64,000 bases of DNA from Riptortus pedestris (Eukaryota > Arthropoda > Insecta > Hemiptera > Alydidae): NCBI GenBank assembly GCA_019009955.1, contig CM032233.1:11317001-11381000 (forward strand), in the 5' to 3' direction. Position 1 is the first letter of the stretch; every line of letters begins with the position of its first letter. This document shows, in pieces, positions 12,853 through 26,371 of this stretch. The notes under the pieces were generated by a model. That model saw only the letters and a list, made by a program, of their open reading frames with translations. It was not told where the DNA came from and searched no databases. A program made the position numbers and the translations under genes.

Positions 12853-15800
12853 AGTTATCCAGATAGTATGGTAACATATATCATCATGTTTATTTTGATG
12901 TATGTACCACTGAAAGTGACGAAGTTACTTCAAACAGTTTGGTAATATACAGAAGAGGTTATGCATATTTACTACTGATGTATATACCACTGAACATTAC
13001 AAGTTTACCCAGACAATATGGTAACACAGAGTAGAGTTGATGCATATTTACTGCTGATGAATGTATTACTGAAAGTAATATCGCGTTACCTTAGTAGAAA
13101 GGTGACATATAGTAGAGGTTATGTAAATTTGCTACAGATAAATTTATCACCGACCCGGAGGCAACTTATATTAAGGGGATCAGCAATTTATGCCATAAAG
13201 TAAGCAAACTTGCCTCAGATAATACAATAGTGTTATCATAGCTGGTATACTTTCAATATTGGTTGTCTAGTAAGGCAATCAATGGGCCAGATGATGAAAT
13301 TTATTAAATCTCAGTTTAATGAATTTCTTTTGATGTATGAAATGATACAAATTGTAAATTCTAATCTGTTGGTTGTATGTTTCTTGTGACTCTTTGGTTA
13401 ATATCCCGATGGAGAGCAGATGGTATGTGATTCTTCTCATGACAACTTCAAGATTCAAGTAATGGTTTTGTTTACAGCACTCACACTTATCGAATTGTAA
13501 AAGTTTTTACTTAAAACCAGATACGAAAATTGTCAAGACTATTCTAACAGGTTTTTGTATTTTTCCATAATTTTTGAGGTTGTATGTGAGTTGTGAACAA
13601 ATATCTAACAAAAAAATAAAATGATAAGAAGCTGCTAAGTGCAAATAAAAAGGGTTGTATTTGAAAACTACTATAAAATTATTATGAGGCCCATACAATT
13701 TTTTCAGCATTTTCAAAACAAAAAAAGGAGAAACTTAAGCCATTGAAAAGTCAATTTTTGGGGGATATTTATATGTTCTAGCAGGTTTCCTTTAATGGAT
13801 ATCAGCTATGATCCATTTGTCTTTGATGTTGACAAAGTGCTGAAGAGTGGTTCAATACAAAAGTATATAGAGTGATTGTAAAGCTAGAATTATTCTATCA
13901 TGACTATAATCCATCATTCCGTCTTAAATTAACAACTTTTGCCCCCTATCAACTTCATCACTATCATTGTAAACAACCAATGTTCAGGGATATGAATTTG
14001 GAGACTAACTTTTATTCCCTCATAGTCAATGAATTTGGCAGTTTAGTCATATTTTATAACAATTCACAAACTAATTGATTTATTGTTACTGAGTCAAATC
14101 CTCATCCGCCATAATGTACACTTTTATATTAATGGAACCTTTGAGAGTACTACCATTTATTTGTATTGAATTCTAGCTGTTATAGCCTGTTGCAATAAAC
14201 TTCTCCTCTACCAACAAAAACTACAATGTTATTTTTTTTTCCAGAGTCCCGGGAGACAATCTGGAGATAAGCACATTAATGGAGTGAAACCAAGCCGAAA
14301 GATTCGGGAGCACCGATGTCGCTCTCAAGATTGGCCAGATGTCCCTGATGTTGGAAAAATTGAAGAAAACAACCCAGAAATATTAGCCCAAAAAATTCTA
14401 GAAACAGGAAGGCAGATAGAAGCAGGGAAAATACGGGAATCTTCTCGTTACAAAGATTCTACAAGCAAACACACTCAGGTAATTTATTTTAATTGCCAGT
14501 CCTATCCTATCACTATAACTTATGACTAACCGATTCCACTCAAAAGCTCGGCTCAACTTCCTCCAACCATTGTCTCCTAATGTTCTATTAGATTTACATA
14601 ATCCATTGACTGAGGTAGGTAGCCATCAGAATAAGTCTTCTTTTAGTCAGGTCTGTGAAAAGTGCCCAGAACATCAGTAATCATGTTTGGTTAAAAAAAA
14701 AAAAAAAAAAGAAAAGATCTAGAATTATATAAATTCCTTAATGTAGATGCTAGAAAATATGACCCCAAACACCGAGCAGCACAAGAAGGCCCAATAAGAA
14801 TAAACCTGGTGTCTGTGTCAATGAGCATCCTAAGGAACAAGAAGGAATTGGCTGCAAGTACATTAGGTATAAAAGGGATCTCCTTTATGAAGTTTGTTCC
14901 CATATCTAATGGATCTCAAAAAGAAATGCAAAAAAGTGTTTATGAGAGCACATAAGTTCCTGGGCAATGGGAAACTCGTCTATTTGGAAGAATTGCAATC
15001 ACAAAAATTTAATATAAACAAAAGATTAAGAAGTTAAGAAAATCCCCCTGAAACAACTGGAATTGAATCCGAAAGAAAAGCTCAAGGAACGAAAACAGAT
15101 TGAAACAGGAAAGTTACACAGAAGCAATAGTCTAGTGAGGTACTATCCCATCTACAGTATAAGTAAGAAGAAAGAAGTAAATATTTACCTAATGAAGTGC
15201 AGAAGGACACACCCGAACCAGAAAGGGTTGGCAGATTCCTAACAGTTTAAGGACTACTCTTCCTCTCAAAAAAATAAAAGAATGTTTCAGATCTGCAAGG
15301 AGGAATTTGAGAATGCTATTTGTTTTATAAAATGGGATATAATTGTAATAACAGAAAAAAGGAAAAAAAAAAAAAAAATTAATACTGGAGCAGAAATGTG
15401 GAATTTGGTTGTAACAATGTCATTTATGATTGTTACGTTCTTTTGCTCCTTTGCTTACAAGTGTAATATCCATTTCTTATTTTTGTCCTTGGTGACCCTT
15501 TTTGAAAGACTGGAACTCACAATTTCCTGAGTCTCTACTCTATTAAAGCTAATCAGGTATTCTGTTATGTCGATTGCTTCTCTCCTGATAATTTGTTATC
15601 TTGGCCACATCATCAAATTTTACCTGATGACTCATGCTTAGAAATTGTTATGGAGCTACTGATTGTGACTATTCCATTTCCTTTATGGATTTTAAAAGTT
15701 GTGATAGTCTTGTCCATATTTTCCTGCCTGTTTGCCTAGTATATTCCTTCAGCATGTGCATGTCATACGGTAAATCCCTGAATTCTTCAATGCAAGTCAT

Positions 15801-18800
15801 CTTATGAGTTAAGAAGCTTTTGACTATTTCTCTGATAATTGTTAGTATTTGAATTTTAACAGATTTCCCTTAAGGTAAATCAGTGTTTGAAATTGTACTC
15901 ATGATGTCATTTTCGAAAAATGTCTTTGAACATCCATCAATCCTACCTAGGAAATTACAAAAATGAGAACTGCTCAAATTCATATATAAGTATACATATT
16001 TGTCTTTTACTGCTCTAGAGGTGATAATTATTGTTTGATATTTAAGCATTTCTCTTGTAAAATATAAGACCCTGATTAACGGCTGAAATCAGTTCAGAGG
16101 GGGAGTATAGAGAGTAGGAATAAAAATTTAGTTATCTCAGTTATTCAAAAAAGTTTTATAACCAATTCTATTGCCAATTTAATTTCCTATAATTGTTGCT
16201 CTATGCATTTTTTTACTACTCTTATATTACCAGAGATATTTGTATTCGTTTAATTCCCAGCCTTCAATATACTCCCACTCCTACTCGTCTTATAGTAGCA
16301 ATAAACCAATAATCAGGAATAATATTTTTCAGGCTTAAATACAATGTTTTTTCATTAGATAAGGGTGGTTTAAAAAATTAAAAATAACACTGTCACTATG
16401 AGGCGGGGCAAAACATGTTATCAAACTTATTGCCAATTCAATTTTCTACATCTTTTGTTCTTTTCATTTTTTAGATCCCAATTTTCTTTGAGACTCCTAC
16501 TAATAGAATTTTCACTTAGAAAACCTGAGCTCTCTAAATATCTTATGTCTGGCTTAAATGCCAAGTCCTGTTTATATAGGCTTCTTATTACAGGAAAGAT
16601 GGAGAATAATTATGTCTGATCATCAGAGTGCCCAGAGAAATATGCTTATTTTATGCAGCCCCTGCATGTCAGATTTCGATTACATTGATTTATACATAAA
16701 ATTAGTTATACATATTTATCTAATACTTTGAAAATCAAAATGATATAGTGAACAGTCACTTATATTTTTCTCAGGAAATTGAGAAACATACAAAGATATC
16801 ACTTTTTTCCTCCTGCATTTAAGTCTTAAACGTTTATTTCAGCAAGGACAAAGTATTGGAAAATTGACATCAAAGTCACCTAGCTGCAATTCTGTGAGCT
16901 TCACAGGAAACAAAGCACAAGAGCCACCGAGAGTTGCTAACTTCGAAGACAGGCTGAAAACCATCATTACAACGGTGTTAAATGAAGACCAGGAGGCAAG
17001 GAATCAGCAGGCAGGGGTGAAGGAGCGTGAGAGGAGGCTCTCATTGGCTGGGAGCAGCCCTGCCCTCTCTCTCAACCATCCTGCCCTCTCTCTCAGCAAC
17101 CCTGCCCTCTCTCTCAGCAACCCTGCCCTCTCTCTCAGCAACCCTGCCCTTTCTCTCAGCAACCCTGCCCTCTCTCTCGGCAACCCTGCCCTCCCTATTA
17201 TCAGTCCTAGCCTCTCTCTCACCCCAGCCCATCCCCACACCAGCCCGGCCCTCCCTCTATCCAATCCCCACACCAGTCCCACCCTTCCTCTAACCAGCTC
17301 AGCCCATCCCCACTCCAGTCCCACCCTTCCTCTCACCAGCACTATCCATTCTTTCTACCCAGCACTAATCGCTCCTCACCCAGAAATGGCAAATCCCTCT
17401 CTACCAGACTACACCCAAGTAAGCACAGCTCTTAACAATATTTCTCATTCACAATTTTGACTTTATGTGCTTATCCCCTTTCAACAATAACTTAGTCAGT
17501 TACTGTTTCACAGCAGTGTTGTTGGAAGTAAGAATATTGTGTACTTGGTGAGAGAAAAAGACGTCCAATTCTTTACAAGTTTTTTATTTCAGCGCTAAAC
17601 GCTTTCGAAGACCATTGTCTCCATCTTCAGAGCTACTTGAATGCGCTTAAAGGGCAAGACAGCAAATGACTCACCCAGCAGAGTCACTTGCTGTCTTGCC
17701 CTATGTGCACATTCAAGTAGCTCTGAAGATGGAGACAATGGTCTTCGAAAGCACGTAGCGCTGAAATAAAAACCTTGTGAAGAATTGGACTTCTTTTTCT
17801 CTCTCCAAGTAATCAGTGACTAGTCGGGTGCTTGTATAACCTAAACATTTTGTTTATTTAATTTAATAGGAGTCATAAGGTGTTAGGGCAGATTTTCTAA
17901 GATTTAATATCTATTGTCATTCTTATTACTGTTTAGGTTATACTAAACTAACATGACTATTGTGAAGTAGTTAAAATGTTCAAATAAAAATGCTGTAAGG
18001 AAATTTATAAATTTTCAGAACTTCGGAAATGAATATTCCTAAACTCTGGTACTTTTAACTTTTAATACAATTAGAGTTTTATAGGAATAAGAGAATGGAA
18101 TAAGGGAATGCTAATAAATAATTTAAGTGATTAAACTGAAAATATATGTTTTTTGATCAGGTGTCTCCAGCCAAACTGGCCTTAAGGAGGCATCTTTCAC
18201 AAGAGAAATTAGCAGCTCAGCACCCGACAAGCAGCAATATCGTTGGAACACGTACTATAGGGGATCTCGTTAGTGGAGAAATAGAAAGGACTTTGGAGAT
18301 ATCTAATCAGGTATAATAATTTCTAAACAAATATTCCGCCACATCATGGGCATGTAAATTTTAAAATAACTTTGATCACTGTCCAATGGCAATAACATTT
18401 ATTTGTATTTTCTTTTCATTATGTACTCAATTCTTCCTTTGAATAAGGATTTTCATATATTAAAAGGCCCTGCTCGTATTAGAAAGCTTAATAACTTAGA
18501 ATGAGGACAATAATTCCCCAGAAATTATTTGTATTCATCTTGCATGTATTTCACCTTTCTCTAAAAAAAATGGGGACATACTGATATTAAATTTACAGCA
18601 ATACTGTCAATTCCTCCATCCTTGGCCAACAATTTACAGTATTATTGTCAAGTCTTCCACCCTTGGCCAAATGTTAGATGCCATTCTGGCACCATGATAA
18701 ATCTTTTATTGCAAAAACTCTTTACACCCATTTTTGACTTTATATCTGCTGGAAAACCTACCTTAGAGTAAGTAGACTACTGATATTAATCTGAAGGCAT

Positions 18801-21800
18801 TAAATCTGGACTATAGGTTGGATGAGGATGAGGATAGAATTAGAATTCCTTGAGTTTTACTGTGTTAATCTTGGATGTATGAGGTCTTGTAGCAAAAGAA
18901 TTTGCTAATGTTGCGCTAGAACTGCTTATACTCTCTCAAATTTGGACAGAATAAACATCTGAGGTAACTGCTCAACTTTCAGAGACTAACTCCCAGATAT
19001 TTAGGGATCTTAACTTTCTTCTTGGGACAGGGAGAGCTGGTTGTTCTGGTTTAACATACTGTTTCTAGGATTACGATGGCAGTGTAAATTGCTTAATGCA
19101 CTAGACGTTTATAAATATATTGTGTGGAGCCAAAAAAGTTTCCTTTTTGCTTCATCATATTAAAGAAGTGGGTGCTCCCGTCAGCATATGTGTTGGCTGC
19201 ACCATCCTCTGCGGATACTCCTATCATGCCATAACCGAAACTGTTAAAGAAATTTAGTCTGACTCTAATCGAATAAACAGACATGCACTCTCTATCTTAC
19301 TTGTCTCTAAATAAAAATGCTGTTGGTGTTTGCAGAGCATTATCAATGCTGCCGTTGACATGAGTACTACTAGAGGGAGCCCTAGCCCGATAGGAGAGAT
19401 GCTCGCCCCTCAGCCTTTCCTAGTCCCTAGGCAGCCTCAGGTACCTCCACCTCTAAGCACTTTTACAACTAGTTCAATATTTATTTGCTGTCATAATGAC
19501 TAGATTCAAATTATGCTATTTAGTTTTATTGTAGTCATTTAAATTCTTTTTTCTTTTATTTCCAAATTAACAACACAGTTCTACTTACATTTCTCCCAAA
19601 GTAATTCCCTTTTCCTAAGGGTGAAATTAAAAAAAAAAAAAAAAAAATAGAACCAATTTTCAAAACTTTTAACACCCATTTGTTCTTAAAATAAAAAATA
19701 AATCTGAAGTGGCACCATATGACTTCCTTGTACTCCTATTAAACGAAATAATTTTTTTTTTACTGCTTTTAATTTAAAATTATTTCATGTGAAAGTGTAT
19801 TGATATCTTCTTTGTGTGATATTTTCACACAACTCATAATGTATAGATATTTTTAAGATAAACAAAAAAGGGCTCAAACAATCTTCTGTGTCTCTAATAG
19901 ATATGAAGTAATTCGACTTTTTTAACTTTTGCTCCCCTCCTCCTCCTTAGTTGATTTCAATCTAAAAGGGAGATGTGCAACTAGACCTAACACCAGTCCT
20001 AAATATGAAATTTCAATATTTTAAAGCTAGTCGTTTTTAAGTTATGGGAGGTACATGCAAATGTCATGCCGAAACTATTCAAAATGCATTCACGGAGGGT
20101 CAAAAGGGATAATGCAGTTGAAGTCTAAAAACTGAACTTTTTCATGGGTACAATACATACATTACTTTGTTCATGTAAAATTGTCAAAAACATCTCATAA
20201 GTACAAGCACAGAATTTTTGTTATTAAAAACTTTGCAATAAAATGTCAGCCTGAACTATTTCCCTCCCCTAAGCTAGAAGTATGTGAGTAGTCTGTCTGC
20301 AGACTGCTATATAATCTATGGTAGCTGGTACTATAGTATACCATTGACTGCTCTAGCAGGCGGCTCTTTCTACCTCTTATAGCAGATTCTCTTCAAGGTA
20401 AATCAGCTATTGTACTTGTGATCGTAAATGATAATTTATGATTATGATCATAAAATTCCTTATTTTGTCCATTGACCCTAACTAGTAGATAAAATGAAAG
20501 TGAAGCTAGTTCAAGTGTGTGTGTGCTTCCATGCGTGTTGTGTGTGCAAATGTGCTCTAGCACCCATAATTATTATTGGTTCCATACTTAATATTTAATC
20601 TTATCATGTAAAATGCGTAAACGGTAAAGTTTGTTAAACACAGAAATTGGACCTGATAGAGTGCAGGCTTAGAGAATGTGTTAAGCATAAAATCGGAGAT
20701 ATGTATTTTATGATGTGCGAGTACAAAAAAAATGTTATATTACTAACCTTCTTAATAACATACAGATCAACAATAGTTTTTTACATATTTTTCCTTTCTC
20801 TTATATTAACGGTGTTCTATACACTGATTTTCAATTTATATATATCATCACTATCACATATAAATGTGAAAAATAAAGAATAGAATGTGCAGGTGATATT
20901 GTATGATGGTAACATTTATGCATTTGGAAAACTTCTCAGTTTGCAAAACCCCTTATTGCATACGTTTTTGTTTGTTTTCTTGGGAGAATGCTGTTGACGT
21001 TCCTCTGTTCTCCACTAGAGGCTAAAGAATCCAAATTTTTATCTAAATTATCAGTAGAGACTGTGCTGTTTTCACAACACAGAAAAATTATAAAATAATT
21101 GATTTAGGTTCAGAAAATAAATAAATAAATTAGCGATATTGGAATAACTGTGATGTTAATTTGAAAAATATCCTCACTGACTAACATCATAATAAAACAC
21201 AATTAACACAATAATTATATTTAAATACTAATGTATCCATTTGACTGTTTTATAGTAGTTATTAGTGGTGATCAGTATTTTGTCAGTTGTTTTTATTATT
21301 CTGAAGCCGCAATTGTCAGAAAAGAGGGGCTTAATTAAGTTATAATAATACTAAGAAAAGTTGGTGTATGCTTGTCATATCAGAAAAGAGGGGCTTAATT
21401 AAGTTATAATAATACTAAGAAAACTTGGTGTATGCTTGTCATATCAGAAAAGAGAGGCTCAATTAAGTTATAATAATACTAAGAAAACTTGGTGTATGCT
21501 TGTCATATCAGAAAAGAGGGGCTTAATTAAGTTATAATAATACTAAGAAAACTTGGTGTATGCTTGTCATATCAGAAAAGAGGGGCTTAATTAAGTTATA
21601 ATAATACTAAGAAAACTTGGTGTATGCTTGTCATATCAGAAAAGAGGGGCTTAATTAAGTTATAATAATACTAAGAAAACTTGGTGTATTCTTGTCATAT
21701 CAGAAAAGAGAGGCTCAATTAAGTTATAATAATACTAAGAAAACTTGGTGTATGCTTGTCATATCTTTCTTCTTATTCTGGAACCAATATTTTTATAAGT

Positions 21801-24800
21801 TCTTCTTAATTTCATAGTAAGGGTCACCAATAAATAAATTTCAGAAATGTAAGTAGCAATCTGTAATTAGATTTAATAAATATATCATATAATACTGTAT
21901 CTAGTAAAAAATTATCATAGGGGTTTCTTAAATTAGTGTTATTAATTATTTAAATTAATGTTATAATTTTTTGAGAAGGGATAGCCCCTGAAGAGGTGGC
22001 GTGTAAGCCACAAAACATATAGGGCAGTAGAAATAAAGTTTGAGTGATGAAAAATGTTTTTTATTGGTGACCCTTGCCATGAAACTGAATTCAACAGTGC
22101 CTCAATATGCAGTGTATTTCTATCCAGAAGTGTTAGAAAAATTTATTTCCAAGTTTATAATTAATTTGGATGTTTTAATATCAGGTTGACATAAACTTTT
22201 CATTTAATAGGTGGGTTGGTGGAAATTAGACCATGTTAAAAAAAAGTGCTAATTTTTTGATAAACTGCCCCATTGAGCCTTTTCTTTTTTTATTTATTTA
22301 TTTTTTGTAAAAAAAATGGGTGTCATTTTAAATAACAATTTTTACATATTTAATTAGAGTCCTCAATGAAATAGTTAATAATTGAAAATATGGGTAATTC
22401 ATAAGTCTGTGCATTTTTGATGGTTTTATTTTTTTAATATATATTTGATTAACAGATACCTACTTTTTGAAGTATAAACCATTATTTTGCAACACTTGAA
22501 GCCATTTTTGTTCCGAATGTTCAATCATATTCTGGTACCATGATAGATTCAACTTTTGATATAGAAAAAACTGTATATAATCGATCGAATCACTCACCTA
22601 CCATAGAGGAAAGAGGAAGTGGTAATAGATTGTGGAGTCCATGGACTATAAGCTGGATGAGGAAGAAGATAGAATTCCAATTCCTGAAGTTGCAATGTTA
22701 TAATCTTGAGTGGATATTGAATTGTCTTGTTGGAAAGAAACTTGCTTCTTATTCACCAGTACTAGCTACCATTAGGCCCTATGAACTCTCTCAAGTTAGG
22801 CAGAAGAAACCTCAGAGGTGAATTGTTCGACCTTCAAGAGCTTGTTTCTGAGAGCTCAAGTGAGCTTAACCTCAAAGTGACAACTTACCGAGATCATAAT
22901 TTTTATTTCATTTATCAAATCACTCTCTTTTTGGGATGGGGAGATCTGGTCATCCTTATTTAATCCACTGTTTTTGGTTATATGGTTTTTTAAATACACA
23001 CATTTTTTCTTCTTATTTTTCTGGAACTGAAGTCATTGCCGCGCAAGTGATGGAAGACTGTATTTTGGGATACTGCTAGTTCTGAAGACAGTTTCTATAT
23101 TCCGCAAATTTCCAACATTAACTCAATCATGCTAAAAATAAAGAAAAATAAATAATGGTGATTCTTTGTCAAAGTTTAATTTAAGGCTAAATAACATTTG
23201 TTTTAGTCCTTTAAAAATAAACTAAGAAGGTAAATAAAACATGCCTTTGTTTACCAATTAGAAAAAAAAATCGCAGACTTTTGAATCACCCTTGTAGCTT
23301 TTACTAAAAAAAATTAAAAAAGTTATACTGATTTATTGTACCATGAAATGATTTTAATTAGTTGTGTTTCATTAATATAGGACAGTTCGGCAACTGTAGC
23401 TCGATATGGACCAGTAGTGCAACTACCTAGGGCAGAATTGAAACCATACCAAGAGTCTTTTTTCACGGATATGAAATCATATACTCGAGAGGAACCAGTT
23501 GAAGGGTAAGCATTAAGCACTGTTTGTTTGACACTTTCTAGCAATATCATTTGCTATTTTAATATAATGTATACTAGTGCATGTGTGATGTACTTATATA
23601 TTTCAATGTTTTACCGGGTGGGGCAAAGGGTATGAATCGGTTTTAAAGGGATGTAAAACAAAAACAACTCAACTTACCAAAATTATCTTTGTAATTAATA
23701 AATCAGTACATAAACTAGTTTTTTACACTAAGTTTTAAATATGGTATCTGAAAGATGATGGCGATTTCTGAAGTTTTCGTCAGCTCTTCTGCACATTTCG
23801 ATGGGTATTGCCGTAACTTCCTCCCTGATTCTGTCCTTAAGTTCTTCCAGGGTATGTGGACGATGTTTAAAAACCTTTTCCTTTAGGTATCCCCAAAGGA
23901 AAAAGTCACAAATGCTCAAATCTGGTGAGTGCGCAGGCCACTACACATCACCCCTCGCAGAGACGAGGGGCAGGGGGAACATTTGCCTCAATTTCTCCAT
24001 TGAAATCCTAGCAGTGTGGGATGTTGCCCCGTCCTGTTGGAACCAAATGTCCCCCAGATTAGTCGCTTCACTTAATTCTTCCAGCTGAGGTTCAAAAAAC
24101 TCTTCTAACATTGTCACATAACGCTCAGCAGTGACAGTGATGGTTCGCCCATTTTCCTCAAAAAAGTAATGACCAATAATCCCGAATTGGGATACTGCGC
24201 ACGATACAGTCACTTTAGGGGAGTGAAGTGGCCTCTGGTGAATTTCCCTTGGGTTTTCATTAGCCCAATATCGAAAATTCTGCTTATTAACAGCTCCACA
24301 CAGGTGGAAATGGGCCTTGTCACTGCTGAAAAATGTTGAATTTGCTGGAATTCTCTCCAACAGCAGTTCTGGAATTCTTTCGTGGCAGCAGTTTAAACGA
24401 TTTTCGAAGTCACGAGGAATCAGCTCTTGAACCACCACCATTTTGTAAGGGTGAAAATGTAAATCTTTGTGCAAAATTCTCCTTAAAGATCTGCTAGACA
24501 TGCCCAAAGCAACTGCATGCCTACGGGCTGAGCACCTGGGAGACTGTTCAATAGCATTTCTTACCAGAATAACATTTTCAGGGGTTCTTACCGTTCTGGG
24601 TCTCCCAATTGCTGAAGGAGTTGCTGTTGAACCAGTGTTCTCTAATGTCCTCGCCCAACGTCTAATTGCATTACCTCCAGGGACGTCACCCCCAACAGGA
24701 ATATTGAAGTGCAGTCTGAAGGCCCTCTGAGTGGCGATAACAGAACGGTCATTTTCAAAAAACGTCTTCACAGCAAATCCACGATGCTCTCCGTCCAAGG

Positions 24801-26112
24801 CATAGTTGCTACTGAAAACTAGACCCTCCCACGCCTTTAGCGAGGCCCAGCCCACCTTCCCCCCACCACCACAAGCTGAGCGCCAGTCAGACAAAACCGG
24901 TTCATACCTTTTGCCCCACCCTGTATTACTTTATTGTTTGTTTCCTTGATAATTTTGTATACAATAGCAAGCTGTCTCTAGTAAAGTGATTTCTAAAAGT
25001 TTAAAGGAGTTTTAAACAGAAGTCTCAGCTAGAACTAGTTTTACTATCGTAGCTGATATAACTGAGCCAAGCCTTATCTCCAGTAATGGCCTTTTAAAGT
25101 TCATACTTACTTTGTTGGTGTTCAAATACATTCAAAACAATTCATACTCCATTCTTTCAGAATTGCAGGTATGATATTTGCAATGTCACTTCTCTTCCTT
25201 CTGTTGATACTGCTTGAACTATGCTCCAAGTTAGTCCAGATGGGGTTCTCAGAACATCACAGATCCACCATAGTCCTTTAACCAGAATTGTACAAATGTT
25301 TTTAATATGCACAACTGAAATACACATCTAGCCACCTGTTGTACATTTGAGGCTCTCCCATTCACCATTTTTTTAGAGAAAACACTCTAATTGGAGAAAA
25401 TGATGGTAAATAAGCCTATGGGTGAAATCTAGGTAGATAAATATGTACAATGGATGCTTATCTAAGGCTAGTCCTATTCTGTATACTTTTGGGCACCCCT
25501 CATACTAATTATAAAGCCTTGATGTTTCCGGTTTTTAAATCCTTAGCCTTCCTTCCTCTCTCAAATGAATTGAACACAATGTATTTTTCATTTAGTATTC
25601 TCTAATACAAAGTGTAGAAGATGATTAATGAAGTGTTTGTTCTAGCCTGGCTGCTACACTACATGCAAGAATCTTGAATGGAGAAGAAGCTAAGAATGAA
25701 AATCATGATGCAGTTCCAAATTTTGAATCTCCTCTTGGTGATATTAAACCTGATTCAAATGGAATGAAACGAAATAGTCCAAATAGTGACATCCTGCAAA
25801 AAGGGCTTCATGTTGAAACAGAATTATCTAATCAACCAGTCACAGTTTCTCCAAGCCTTGATGAAGGTTTTTTTCTTTTTCTTTCTACCTACAACTAATA
25901 TATTATATGCCTTGCTAATAATTAGAATTTAAACATTTTATTATATATTATACTTCATAAAAAAAAAAAAAAAGCATAATTCAGTATGCAAAATTATTTA
26001 TTGTAGTAAAAATGGATAATAGGATAGCATTACAGCTGAAATTTTCTCAATTTTAATTTATTTAAATTGTTTGTTTGATTGGGTGGTAATAAGAGCTTTT
26101 AATAATTTCAAA

Positions 26113-26162
<50 letters not shown>

Positions 26163-26216
26163 ACTCCCTCCCTCCCTCTCTCTCTCTCTCACTCTCTCAC
26201 TCTCCCTCTCCCTCTC

Positions 26217-26257
<41 letters not shown>

Positions 26258-26278
26258 CTGTCTCGTTCTCTGTCTCTC

Positions 26279-26371
<93 letters not shown>

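Larger units (their letters stand above)
10775..14244 (+). other. DOT1L intron with two degenerate tandem arrays
   Basis: A GT-AG intron of about 3.5 kb. It holds an A-rich ~40-bp array at 10920-11240 and a degenerate ~80-bp array at 11590-13210. The array is interrupted by a TA-centred element arm next to a (TA)n tract at 12720-12850. The remaining sequence (13220-14240) shows nothing recognisable. Confidence 0.75.
19441..23380 (+). other. DOT1L intron with a 64-bp array, a MITE and a degenerate repeat
   Basis: A GT-AG intron of about 3.9 kb. Contents in order: plain AT-rich sequence to 21316, a 64-bp tandem array (21317-21764), a MITE-like inverted-terminal element (21811-22084), and a degenerate repeat (22500-22980). 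Confidence 0.8.
23506..25645 (+). other. DOT1L intron carrying a DD41D mariner and a second mariner relic
   Basis: A GT-AG intron of about 2.1 kb. A near-complete IS630-Tc1-mariner element fills 23614-24923. The segment 25010-25440 retains traces of another mariner on the minus strand. Confidence 0.85.

Noticed and set aside
14735..14945. 70-codon open stretch between two poly-A runs, possible retropseudogene
   Set aside because: The translation is not recognised, target duplications are not visible, and the DOT1L frame runs directly from exon D to exon E without it.
17004..17342. Antisense and +2-frame ORFs over DOT1L exon E
   Set aside because: They are consequences of the 21-bp repeat; splice sites and homology fix the SNPALSL frame as the real one.
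17600..17650. Hammerhead-ribozyme-like core (CTGAAGA, stem, GAAA) in the foldback arms
   Set aside because: CTGAAGA and GAAA flank a plausible stem II, and a short stem III is possible. However, the base at the cleavage position would be G, and no stem I partner is found for the sequence before CTGAAGA.
21970..22020. Second CTGAAGA plus hairpin motif (GTGGC/GCCAC) in the MITE
   Set aside because: The GAAA core is replaced by AAAA and no flanking stems can be drawn, so a ribozyme is not supported.
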